Below, one piece after another: positions 35,045-43,682 of a stretch of DNA of 64,000 nucleotides. The notes beneath the pieces are model-generated. The model made no database searches. It was not told where the DNA came from and was given only the letters and a program-made list of their open reading frames with translations. Positions within the stretch are counted from its first letter, which is position 1, and each line of letters starts with the position of its first letter. The position numbers were made by a program, and so were the translations under genes. The DNA comes from Lacibacter sediminis (GTDB taxonomy: Bacteria; Bacteroidota; Bacteroidia; Chitinophagales; Chitinophagaceae). The stretch is from assembly GCF_014168535.1 (NCBI RefSeq), contig NZ_CP060007.1, positions 2,728,001 to 2,792,000 of the forward strand, written 5' to 3'.

Positions 35045-36319
35045 ATGTTGTTAGAAAAAAACAGGATCGCTGACTTTAACGCATTACATGCAGCAGATCA
35101 CAAACGCAAATTCGATTTCGTTTCTTCAGAGATAAATAATGTGGAAGAGGTGCTGCAAAAGCTCATCGACTTCCAGGTGGCTATTCCCAGCTGGGCATTG
35201 GGCACGGGCGGTACACGCTTCGGACGTTTTGCAGGCGCAGGCGAGCCCGGCAATCTTGAACAAAAGTTGGAAGATGTAGGATTGCTGCATGCGCTCAACC
35301 AATCGAGTGGTGCAATTTCATTACACATTCCATGGGATATTCCTGAGAACTATGCATCTATTAAAGCTACCGCTGCACAGTTGGGTTTAAAGTTTGATGC
35401 CGTGAACTCTAATACATTCCAGGATCAGAAAGATCAGGAGTTGAGTTATAAATTCGGTTCATTGCAACATGTAAACAAGGCTGTGCGTAAACAAGCTATT
35501 GATCATAATATCGAAGTAATTAAACATGGTGTTGAACTTGGCTCAACCGCATTAACAGTTTGGTTGAGTGATGGCAGTTGTTTTCCCGGTCAATTGAATT
35601 TCAGAAAAGCATTTCAGAATACATTGGAAAGTCTGCAGGAAATCTATGCAGCTTTGCCTGCTGACTGGAAAGTGTTTGTTGAATACAAAGCATTTGAACC
35701 AAACTTCTACTCAATGACGGTGGGAGATTGGGGACAATCATTATTGTATGCAAACAAACTTGGTCCTAAAGCATATACATTGGTTGATCTTGGTCATCAT
35801 TTGCCCAATGCAAACATTGAACAGATCGTTGCATTGTTGTTGATGGAAGGCAAACTTGCCGGTTTCCATTTCAACGATAGTAAATATGGTGACGATGATT
35901 TGACTGTAGGCAGCATCAAACCTTACCAGTTGTTTTTAATTTTTAATGAATTGGTAGAAGGCATGGATGCTAGAGGCATGGATCACACAACTGACTTAGG
36001 TTGGATGATCGATGCAAGTCATAACGTAAAAGATCCGTTAGAAGATCTGTTACAATCAGTAGAAGCCATCATGATCGCTTATGCACAGGCGTTAACTGTT
36101 GATCGTAAAAAATTAAATGCAGCACAGGAAGCAAATGATGTAGTGGCGGCACAGGAAATTCTGCAACATACATTCAGAACAGATCTGCGTGCACTGGTTG
36201 CTGAAGCAAGATTAAGAAGTGGAGCAGCATTGTATCCTTTACAATTCTTCCGTGATCAGAAACTCAGGGAGCAATTGATCAAAGAAAGAGGCAGTAAGAC
36301 TGTTGCAACAGGATTGTGA
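35045..36319 (+). CDS. rhaI: L-rhamnose isomerase (Pseudomonas stutzeri subtype)
   Basis: Isomerises L-rhamnose to L-rhamnulose. The 424-residue TIM-barrel protein belongs to the sugar isomerase/AP endonuclease-like group. Metal-ligand strands are visible as FVEYKAFEPNFY, TLVDLGHHLPNANIEQI and LAGFHFNDSKYGDDDL, and the C-terminus carries AEARLRSGAALYPLQFFRDQ. The neighbours (transporter, aldolase, kinase) leave little doubt about substrate. It overlaps the kinase by one base (TGATG). Confidence 0.9.
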   Translation: MLLEKNRIADFNALHAADHKRKFDFVSSEINNVEEVLQKLIDFQVAIPSWALGTGGTRFGRFAGAGEPGNLEQKLEDVGLLHALNQSSGAISLHIPWDIPENYASIKATAAQLGLKFDAVNSNTFQDQKDQELSYKFGSLQHVNKAVRKQAIDHNIEVIKHGVELGSTALTVWLSDGSCFPGQLNFRKAFQNTLESLQEIYAALPADWKVFVEYKAFEPNFYSMTVGDWGQSLLYANKLGPKAYTLVDLGHHLPNANIEQIVALLLMEGKLAGFHFNDSKYGDDDLTVGSIKPYQLFLIFNELVEGMDARGMDHTTDLGWMIDASHNVKDPLEDLLQSVEAIMIAYAQALTVDRKKLNAAQEANDVVAAQEILQHTFRTDLRALVAEARLRSGAALYPLQFFRDQKLREQLIKERGSKTVATGL

Positions 36320-37698
36320 TGAGTAAGATTCCCGTTATAGCGATTTTCGACATTGGTAAAACCAACAAGAAACTGTTGTTGTTCGATGAACATTACAATG
36401 TTGTTCATGAAGAAAGCCGGCAGTTGAATGAAGTAAAAGATGAAGATGGTTTTGCATGTGAAGATGTGGAACTGCTTACACGATGGGTGAACGATTCATT
36501 TGAAAGTTTATTGAAAGATGACCGCTTCCAAATTAAAGCGGTTAATTTTTCTGCATACGGTGCAAGCTTTGTTTATCTTGATGAAGAGCTCAAAGTTATC
36601 CCGCCTTTATATAATTACCTGAAACCCTACGCACCTGCATTACAGAAAAAATTTTACAAAACATACGGCGGAGAAAGCCGTGTTTCAAAAGAAACAGCAT
36701 CGCCTGTGTTAGGTAACCTAAATTCAGGTATGCAGTTATACCGGTTGAAATATGAAAAGCCGGAAGTATTTGCAAAGATCAAATACGCACTGCATCTGCC
36801 ACAGTATTTATGTTTTATTCTTTCAGGCAAGTTGCATACCGATATAACGAGCATTGGCTGTCATACAAACTTGTGGGACTTCCAGGAAAAACAATATCAT
36901 GATTGGGTAAAGCAGGAAGGAGTGGCTGAAAAATTTGCACCTGTTTTAAAAAGTAATGCTGTCGCAGGCCATACAACTAAAAAGATTCCGGTAGGCGGAG
37001 GTTTGCACGACAGCTCATCCGCTTTGATTCCTTATCTCGCTTCATTTCATGAGCCCTTTATCCTGTTGTCTACAGGTACATGGTGTATCACATTAAACCC
37101 TTTCAATCATTCGCAGTTGAGTGATCTTGAATTGCACCAGGATTGTCTATGTTATCTTTCTTACGAAGGCAACCCGGTGAAAGCATCCCGTTTATTTGCA
37201 GGCTATGAACATGAGCAGCAAACAAAACGTTTGGCTGAGTTTTTTAAACTTCCGGAAGATCATTATAAGACAGTTGAATGCAATCAGAAGATGATCGATC
37301 AACTGGAGTTAGGTAAAACCGTTATGAAAAAAGGTGCTGATGATGTAATGATCCAGCAATCGGTTTTTGCTAAAAGAGATTTAAAGAAATTCAAAAATTA
37401 CGAACAGGCTTATCATCAGTTAATAGCCGATATCATCACTCAGCAATTGTACAGCACCAATTTAGTATTGAAAGGAACACAGGTAAAACGTATTTTTGTG
37501 GACGGTGGTTTCGGAAAAAATCCCATCTTTATGCATATGATGGCGGAAGTGTTTCACGGTATTGAAGTTTATGCCGCATCTGTGGCACAGGCTTCTGCGT
37601 TGGGAGCAGCATTGGTGATGCATGAGCATTGGAACAAAAAAGTATTACCAACCGACATCATAGAATTAAAATATTACTCAGAACATCAGAAACGATGA
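36319..37698 (+). CDS. rhaB: FGGY-family sugar kinase, rhamnulokinase role
   Basis: Phosphorylates L-rhamnulose at O1. The 459-residue FGGY kinase has the N-terminal ATP site IAIFDIGKTNKKLLLFDEHY, the central GLHDSSSALIPYL (substrate base), LLSTGTWCITLNPF, and the C-terminal VDGGFGKNPIFMHMMAE. The sequence is not the classic RhaB type, so the substrate is assigned from operon position. The start is ATG 36319, overlapping the rhaI stop (TGATG). Confidence 0.85.
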   Translation: MSKIPVIAIFDIGKTNKKLLLFDEHYNVVHEESRQLNEVKDEDGFACEDVELLTRWVNDSFESLLKDDRFQIKAVNFSAYGASFVYLDEELKVIPPLYNYLKPYAPALQKKFYKTYGGESRVSKETASPVLGNLNSGMQLYRLKYEKPEVFAKIKYALHLPQYLCFILSGKLHTDITSIGCHTNLWDFQEKQYHDWVKQEGVAEKFAPVLKSNAVAGHTTKKIPVGGGLHDSSSALIPYLASFHEPFILLSTGTWCITLNPFNHSQLSDLELHQDCLCYLSYEGNPVKASRLFAGYEHEQQTKRLAEFFKLPEDHYKTVECNQKMIDQLELGKTVMKKGADDVMIQQSVFAKRDLKKFKNYEQAYHQLIADIITQQLYSTNLVLKGTQVKRIFVDGGFGKNPIFMHMMAEVFHGIEVYAASVAQASALGAALVMHEHWNKKVLPTDIIELKYYSEHQKR

Positions 37699-37710
37699 AG
37701 TGTTGAACGT

Positions 37711-38448
37711 ATGAAAGTTGGCTTATTCATTCCCTGTTACATCGATCAGTTTTATCCACAGGTAGGTATTGCAACATTACAACTATTAGAAAAACTGGGA
37801 TGTAACGTTTCTTTCCCCCTCAATCAAACCTGCTGCGGACAGCCAATGGCCAACAGTGGATTTGCAGCCCTCAGTAAAAATTGTGATAAGAATTTTGTTG
37901 CCAACTTCCGAGGCTTCGATTATATCGTAGGGCCATCGGGCAGTTGTGTATTGCATTTAAAAGAGCACCTGCACGATGAGCAACACCCCGGAGAAGCACA
38001 ACACATCCGCAAACATGTGTATGAACTCACTGAGTTTTTAGTAGATATTCTGAAGATAGAAAAGCTTGATGCTTCTTTTCCACATAAAGTAGGATTGCAT
38101 AATAGTTGCCACGGACAACGTGGTTTGCATCTTTCATCTATGAGCGAAAGAATGTTACCTGCGTTTTCAAAACCACAACAATTGTTGAGTATGGTGAAAG
38201 GTCTGGAACTTTCATTACCTGTACGCAGTGATGAGTGTTGCGGCTTTGGTGGTACATTTTGTGTGTTTGAAGAAGCCGTGAGTGTGAAAATGGGTAAGGA
38301 TCGTATTGCAGACCATGCAACCAATGATGTTGACTACATTACCGGCGGTGACGTTAGTTGCCTTATGCATTTAGAAGGTATCTTAAAACGCAATGGCAGC
38401 AACGTTAAGACCGTTCATATTGCTGAAATTTTAAACAGCAGCTTATGA
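37711..38448 (+). CDS. lutA: L-lactate oxidation complex subunit LutA
   Basis: One of three proteins of the L-lactate dehydrogenase complex LutABC that oxidises L-lactate to pyruvate. The 245-residue protein has two CCG domains (iron-sulfur/heterodisulfide-reductase type): NQTCCGQPMANSG at about 41-53 and RSDECCGFGGTFCVFEE at about 171-187. It begins 12 bp after the kinase and overlaps lutB by 4 bp. Confidence 0.93.
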   Translation: MKVGLFIPCYIDQFYPQVGIATLQLLEKLGCNVSFPLNQTCCGQPMANSGFAALSKNCDKNFVANFRGFDYIVGPSGSCVLHLKEHLHDEQHPGEAQHIRKHVYELTEFLVDILKIEKLDASFPHKVGLHNSCHGQRGLHLSSMSERMLPAFSKPQQLLSMVKGLELSLPVRSDECCGFGGTFCVFEEAVSVKMGKDRIADHATNDVDYITGGDVSCLMHLEGILKRNGSNVKTVHIAEILNSSL

Positions 38449-39821
38449 GTATAAGTAAACTTTCACACGCTGAAGCTGCAGAACAGTTCATTAAAGATGA
38501 ACCAAGAACTGACTGGCATGATGAAACACTTTGGTTCGTTCGTCAAAAAAGAGATAAAGCTGCTCATGGCTTACCTGAATGGGAAAAGCTGAGAGAATGG
38601 GCATCGCAAATAAAAGATCATACACTTTCCAATCTCGATAATTATTTAAAAGAATTTGAAAGCAAGGCGCAGGATAACGGTGTGATTGTACACTGGGCTG
38701 CTGATGGAGAGGAACACAACCGCATTATTTACGACATCATTACGCATCACAAGATCAAAAAGATCGTGAAGAGCAAGAGTATGCTTACGGAAGAATGTGG
38801 GTTGAATGAATTCTTACATGCAAAAGGAATTGAAACTGTTGATACAGATCTTGGTGAACGTATTGTGCAGTTCCGGCAAGAAGCACCCAGTCATATTGTA
38901 TTACCTGCCATTCACCTGAAGAAACAGGATGTAAGTGATACATTTCATGAACATCTTCATACCGAAAAAGGAAATAACGATCCGCAATATTTAACCGAAG
39001 CTGCACGCCAGCATCTGCGTGAAAAATTTATTGAATCTGAACTCGCTATTACAGGTGTAAACTTTGCAGTTGCAGAAACAGGCGGTTTTATTGTTTGTAC
39101 TAATGAAGGCAATGCCGATATGGGTGCACATGCTGCAAAGATTCATATTGCCTGTATGGGTTTTGAAAAGATGATCCCGAAGGCAGAACATCTTTCTGTA
39201 TTTCTTCGTTTGCTTGCCCGCAGTGCAACAGGTCAGCCAATTACAACATACTCCAGTCATTTTCATAAACCACGAGAAGGGCAGGAGATGCATATTGTGA
39301 TTGTTGATAATGGCAGAAGCAGGCAATTAGGTCGTGCTGATTTCAGAAATTCATTGAAGTGCATCCGTTGCGCTGCATGTTTTAATACCTGCCCTGTTTA
39401 CAGGAGAAGCGGCGGACATAGTTATCATACTGCAGTTGCCGGTCCAATTGGTTCTATTCTTAATCCCAACATTGATATGCGTGCAAACGCCGATCTTCCG
39501 TTTGCATCTACACTTTGCGGCAGCTGCAGCAACGTGTGCCCCGTGAAGATCGACATTCATGATCAGTTATGGAAATGGCGACAGGTATTGGTTGCAGAAG
39601 GTTATGTTGATACAACAAAGAAAATTGGTTTGAAAGGAATGGCTTTTGTATTGGCAAGACCGGGACTTTATCGCTTTGCCGGTAAAGCAGGCCGTGCAAT
39701 GATGCGGATGTTCCCGTGGTTGCTGAATAACAAACTCAATCCCTGGTACAAACAACGGGAGATGCCGGCACCTCCTAAAGAAAGCTTCCGTGATTGGTAC
39801 ATCAAGAATAAACAACAATGA
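38445..39821 (+). CDS. lutB: L-lactate oxidation complex subunit LutB
   Basis: The iron-sulfur subunit, 458 residues. The LUD domain (about 60-290, with FVRQKRDKAAHGLPEWEKLR ahead of it) is followed by two ferredoxin-like clusters: CIRCAACFNTCPVYR and CGSCSNVCPVKID. A C-terminal domain with FRDWY closes it, as in B. subtilis LutB. It overlaps lutA and lutC by 4 bp each (ATGA), so the three are translationally coupled. Confidence 0.95.
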   Translation: MSISKLSHAEAAEQFIKDEPRTDWHDETLWFVRQKRDKAAHGLPEWEKLREWASQIKDHTLSNLDNYLKEFESKAQDNGVIVHWAADGEEHNRIIYDIITHHKIKKIVKSKSMLTEECGLNEFLHAKGIETVDTDLGERIVQFRQEAPSHIVLPAIHLKKQDVSDTFHEHLHTEKGNNDPQYLTEAARQHLREKFIESELAITGVNFAVAETGGFIVCTNEGNADMGAHAAKIHIACMGFEKMIPKAEHLSVFLRLLARSATGQPITTYSSHFHKPREGQEMHIVIVDNGRSRQLGRADFRNSLKCIRCAACFNTCPVYRRSGGHSYHTAVAGPIGSILNPNIDMRANADLPFASTLCGSCSNVCPVKIDIHDQLWKWRQVLVAEGYVDTTKKIGLKGMAFVLARPGLYRFAGKAGRAMMRMFPWLLNNKLNPWYKQREMPAPPKESFRDWYIKNKQQ

Positions 39822-40402
39822 GTGCAAGAGAAACGATATTAAAAGCCATTACGGCAAATAAACCAACATTGGTTGATCTGCCTGCAATTGATTTGGCAGA
39901 TGTGATTCAATACACTGATCTGTTACAACAATACAAAACAGTCTTGCAAAGTATTGGTGGTGGTACGGTTGAATTACAAGACCTCAACTCATTAAAAGAA
40001 GAACTGGAAATAAAAAAAGCAAATGGTGATTTTGTAGTGAACAGGGTTGCTTCATTAGGAGAGGTTGAAGATTCGATTGAACACTTAACTGCAACTGATC
40101 TTGCTGCTGTTGATACAGCTTATTTGCAAGGAACCATTGCTGTAGCTGAGAATGGCGCTATCTGGCTATACGAAAGCCAGATGGGAAATCGCCTGCTGCC
40201 ATTTATTTGCCAGCATTTAGTGATTGTGATTGAAAAGAAAAAAATTGTTCCCACCATGCATCACGCTTATCAGCAAATTGAAAATGCAAAAGAAGGCTTT
40301 GGTGTTTTCCTGGCTGGTCCTTCTAAAACAGCCGACATTGAACAATCGTTGGTGATCGGTGCACATGGCGCAAGAAGTTTGATCGTTTACATTGTTGGAT
40401 GA
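39818..40402 (+). CDS. lutC: L-lactate oxidation complex subunit LutC
   Basis: The third Lut subunit, 194 residues, a LUD-domain protein with the typical GTIAVAENGAIWLYES, LPFICQHLVIVI and GPSKTADIEQSLVIGAHGARSL. It is the last gene of the rhamnose operon. Right after its TGA lies the second copy of the degenerate palindromic repeat. Confidence 0.93.
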   Translation: MSARETILKAITANKPTLVDLPAIDLADVIQYTDLLQQYKTVLQSIGGGTVELQDLNSLKEELEIKKANGDFVVNRVASLGEVEDSIEHLTATDLAAVDTAYLQGTIAVAENGAIWLYESQMGNRLLPFICQHLVIVIEKKKIVPTMHHAYQQIENAKEGFGVFLAGPSKTADIEQSLVIGAHGARSLIVYIVG

Positions 40403-40491
40403 TAGAGTCAGGGATGACGCTGACTAAGACGGATGAAAATGGATAAGATCAGTGAAAATCAGCTCAAATCTGTGTCATCTGCGTATCTATA
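40402..40491. repeat. Degenerate palindromic spacer repeat, copy 2
   Basis: ATAGAGTCAGGGATGACGCTGACTAAGA at one end and TCATCTGCGTATCTAT at the other align with the copy at 20163-20253. The ends are imperfect complements of each other. It fills the spacer between lutC and the GH97 gene. Confidence 0.65.
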
Positions 40492-40607
40492 TCTTCAGCA
40501 CACACATTCGTTAGGGTATTAATTTTTTTCTGCTACTATTCTTTCTGTTTCTTTGTGCTCACTTGCTTTTTCGGCAACTTTTGCTTTAACCTTTTAATCC
40601 TTTGTTC

Positions 40608-42527
40608 ATGCGTGTTTTGATTGCTTTTCTTTTTCTCTCTTTTTTCCACACAAGTGCAGTTGCACAGGTAGGTATCACAAGTCCTGATAAAAAAATTACC
40701 GTGCAGGTTTCTGTAAATAACGAAGGTGCTATTAAATACAGCGTACGATACATGGAGCAGGAAGTGCTTCGTTCCTCTTCATTAGGACTCACCACGTCAA
40801 CCGTTGATTTTTCAAAAGGGAATAACCTGTTGCGTGCAACACCTGTGCAACAGGTGAACGATACTTACATGATGGTTTATGCCAAGAAAAAACAAAGCAA
40901 TTACACTGCTAATAAACGCACAGTACAATTTAAAAATAAGAATGATGAAGCTTTGGATATTATTTTCCAGGTATCGAATGATGCAGTGTCATTCCGTTAC
41001 CAGTTTAAAGCAAAAAATAATTTTAGCGATAACATCACCAATGAATTAACAAGTTTTCATTTTCCTTCAACAGCAAAAGCATGGTTACAACCCATGCAGG
41101 TTTCTAAAACAGGATGGGAGCAAACCAATCCTGCATATGAAGAGCATTACGTACAGGATATGCCCGTTGGTACAAAATCACCATCTGCTGCAGGTTGGGT
41201 ATACCCGGCGTTATTTCACAGCAATGATGCGTGGGCATTAATTACGGAAGCTTCATTGGAAACAAGTGACTGTGCCACACGATTAAAAGCCGAATCACCT
41301 GATGGTGAATACAGCATCGGCTATCCCGACCCTCGTGAGATCATTACCGGTAAAGGACTGTTGCCCACATTTCAATCAACCTATACTTCTCCGTGGCGCA
41401 TCATCACCATTGGCAGTCTTGCAACCATCATCGAATCAACTGCAGGAACTGACATGGCTAAACCATCAACAATAAAGAACAACTCCTTTATCATTCCCGG
41501 CAAATCTTCATGGAGCTGGATCAATTCCAAAGATGATTTCATTGTGTATGATGAACAGAAAAAATATATCGACTTTGCGGCTGCTATGAATTGGCAATAT
41601 TGTTTAATTGACGCCGATTGGGACAGAAAGATCGGGTACGAAAAAATTAAAGAACTGGCTGATTATGCCAAGACAAAGAATGTGGGTTTACTGTTATGGT
41701 ATAACTCAGCAGGCGATTGGAATACGGTAAAATATACACCACGAAATTTCCTGCTCACAACAGAAAGCCGTGCAAAGGAATTTCAACGTTTAAAAGACAT
41801 GGGTATCAAAGGAGTAAAGATCGATTTCTTTGCAGGCGATGGACAATCGGTGATAGCGTATTATTTAGACATTTTAAAAGATGCTGCGAAATATGAGTTG
41901 CTGGTAAATTTTCATGGAGCAACGTTGCCGAGAGGATGGGCTCGCACTTATCCGCATTTAATGACAACCGAAGCTGTGCGTGGTTTTGAAATGATCACAT
42001 TTGAACAAGCCGATGCAAATAAGGAAGCCACACATTGTACTATGCTTCCATTCACCCGTAATGCATTCGATCCAATGGATTTTACTCCGATGAATCTTTA
42101 TAAAATTCAAACCAGGGTGCAGCGTAAAACAACATCGGCTTTTGAATTAGCAACATCGGTTTTATTTCTTTCAGGCATTCAACACTTCGCCGAATCACCT
42201 GCCGGCATGCAACAGGTGCCTGCAAAAATTCAGCAGTTTCTGAAAGATTTGCCAACCACTTGGGATGATGTAAAATTCATCGATGGTTTTCCGGGCAAGT
42301 ATATAGTGATTGCACGTAAGTATAAAAACAAATGGTACATCGCCGGCATTAATGGTGAGCAAACAGAAAAACAACTTACACTTAACCTCGCCGCATTTGG
42401 CAAAAGAGGAACCTTGACAACAGATGGTGAAACAGCTTTGTCATTCAGCGAAAAAGCGATCACAACAAAGAAAAAACTCGACATCAGCATGCAGGCTGCA
42501 GGCGGTTTTGTGATAGTGCTGGAGTAA
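40608..42527 (+). CDS. GH97 family glycoside hydrolase (alpha-galactosidase-type)
   Basis: A secreted exo-acting alpha-glycosidase, 639 residues. A signal peptide (SFFHTSAVAQ) precedes the N-terminal beta-super-sandwich (about 22-270), the TIM barrel (about 280-545) and a C-terminal beta sandwich. The retaining-type signature is suggested by KGVKIDFFAGDGQ with Asp406, at the position of the nucleophile of the B. thetaiotaomicron GH97 alpha-galactosidase, and by NFHGATLPRGWARTYPHLMTTEAVRG. Members act on alpha-galactosides or alpha-glucosides; galactoside is favoured here. It stops 2 bp from the AraC gene end. Confidence 0.87.
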   Translation: MRVLIAFLFLSFFHTSAVAQVGITSPDKKITVQVSVNNEGAIKYSVRYMEQEVLRSSSLGLTTSTVDFSKGNNLLRATPVQQVNDTYMMVYAKKKQSNYTANKRTVQFKNKNDEALDIIFQVSNDAVSFRYQFKAKNNFSDNITNELTSFHFPSTAKAWLQPMQVSKTGWEQTNPAYEEHYVQDMPVGTKSPSAAGWVYPALFHSNDAWALITEASLETSDCATRLKAESPDGEYSIGYPDPREIITGKGLLPTFQSTYTSPWRIITIGSLATIIESTAGTDMAKPSTIKNNSFIIPGKSSWSWINSKDDFIVYDEQKKYIDFAAAMNWQYCLIDADWDRKIGYEKIKELADYAKTKNVGLLLWYNSAGDWNTVKYTPRNFLLTTESRAKEFQRLKDMGIKGVKIDFFAGDGQSVIAYYLDILKDAAKYELLVNFHGATLPRGWARTYPHLMTTEAVRGFEMITFEQADANKEATHCTMLPFTRNAFDPMDFTPMNLYKIQTRVQRKTTSAFELATSVLFLSGIQHFAESPAGMQQVPAKIQQFLKDLPTTWDDVKFIDGFPGKYIVIARKYKNKWYIAGINGEQTEKQLTLNLAAFGKRGTLTTDGETALSFSEKAITTKKKLDISMQAAGGFVIVLE

Positions 42528-42529
42528 AC

Positions 42530-43408
42530 TCAGGCAGCTTCATTCGTCATATACAACTTCTGGTATTCCAGTGGCGTTTGCCCGGTAAAACGTTTAAACG
42601 TTTTGTAGAAATTAGTGATGTTGTTGAACCCGCTTTCGAAACAGATCTGCGAAATACTCAGCTTGTTTTCAATCAACAATTTACTTGCATGACCAATACG
42701 AAGCTCGTGCAGGAAGTTACTGTACGTTTTGCGTGTATGCACTTTAAAATAACGACAGAACGAATTGGAACTGATGTTTGATACTTCAGCAATCTTCTTC
42801 AGACTGATCTTTTCTTTAAAGTGTGCCAGCGTGTAGGCATAAACGGCATTAATACGTTCAGTCGATTTTTCTTCAACCAATGTAGTAAACCCGGCCGATG
42901 AAATCTGTTTGAGCTGTTTACTCTGCGAAATCTTCGTTAGTATCTGCAACAGCAATACGATCCGTTCGGTATCTTTTACATGCAGCATTTTTTCCAGCTG
43001 TTCTATTACAAACTGTTTTGTTGCTCTGGTAATACTAATGCCACGCTTTGCTTTTTCAAGCAACTGTTTCAGCTTTTTATTCTCGGGGATTTCGAGAAAA
43101 CGTTCGCCCCAAAAATCCTCCCTGAAATGCACAACAGTTGATTGTGCCCGCAGTATTTTGTTTTTTTGAAAATACGTATCATCACATCGCCAGAGGTGGG
43201 GAAGATTAGCACCCACCAGTATCACATCATCTTTTTTAAAACGTTGTATCGAATCACCAATGAACTGAATGCCTGTTCCCTTTTGAATGTGCAGCAACTC
43301 CACTTCGGGATGAAAGTGCCAGCGGTTATAGAAATACGGAACCACATCATGCCGTATGTTAAAGCTTTGATGCGGTGCGGTGCTTACCTTGAGCAGATGC
43401 GGGTTCAT
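42530..43408 (-). CDS. AraC family transcriptional regulator
   Basis: A 292-residue regulator. The N-terminal cupin (about 1-110) contains WHFHPEVELLHIQKGTG and VGANLPHLW, the sugar-binding fold of AraC proteins. The C-terminal double helix-turn-helix (about 190-288) shows SLKKIAEVSNISSNSFCRYFKVHTRKT and FESGFNNITNFYKTFKRFTGQTPLEYQ. It diverges from the uxaA-type gene, so it is likely the fucose regulator. The spacer between them (43409-43682) holds four inverted repeats. Confidence 0.93.
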   Translation of the reverse strand: MNPHLLKVSTAPHQSFNIRHDVVPYFYNRWHFHPEVELLHIQKGTGIQFIGDSIQRFKKDDVILVGANLPHLWRCDDTYFQKNKILRAQSTVVHFREDFWGERFLEIPENKKLKQLLEKAKRGISITRATKQFVIEQLEKMLHVKDTERIVLLLQILTKISQSKQLKQISSAGFTTLVEEKSTERINAVYAYTLAHFKEKISLKKIAEVSNISSNSFCRYFKVHTRKTYSNFLHELRIGHASKLLIENKLSISQICFESGFNNITNFYKTFKRFTGQTPLEYQKLYMTNEAA

Positions 43409-43490
43409 TACAGTATTTTAACACAAAATAACGAAATATGCCAGCAGATTGCCAAAATAGTACAAGACAAAGCCAATAAAAGTAAAAGCA

Positions 43491-43544
43491 AATGATGAAT
43501 CATTAGCTACTTTTACCTTAACAATCATCCTGTTTTGAGGATGA
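43491..43544. promoter_or_regulatory. Two inverted repeats upstream of the uxaA-type gene
   Basis: AATGAT-GA-ATCATT at 43491-43504 and TCATCCT-N6-AGGATGA at 43525-43544 (perfect 7-bp arms). Both are in the spacer between the AraC regulator and the uxaA-type gene and could be regulator sites. Confidence 0.4.
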
Positions 43545-43591
43545 ACAAGTGATTCAAAAAACTTCATTCAAAGCATTGCTATATGAAATGA

Positions 43592-43645
43592 GCCATAAAA
43601 ATTATCAAGTCAATTAATTTCAAAGACGATGATAATTTTTATGGC
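43592..43645. promoter_or_regulatory. Perfect 16-bp inverted repeat upstream of uxaA-type gene
   Basis: GCCATAAAAATTATCA (43592-43607) is repeated as its exact complement at 43630-43645, with a 22-nt spacer. It ends 37 bp before the start codon. It may be an operator for a dimer (AraC-type) or a leader hairpin. Confidence 0.6.
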
Positions 43646-43653
43646 GAATAACA

Positions 43654-43671
43654 TATGACCAAAAAGTCATA
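43654..43671. promoter_or_regulatory. Inverted repeat TATGAC-N6-GTCATA
   Basis: Perfect 6-bp arms directly before ATG 43683, close enough to overlap the promoter start region. Confidence 0.4.
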
Positions 43672-43682
43672 AAAGTGAACAT

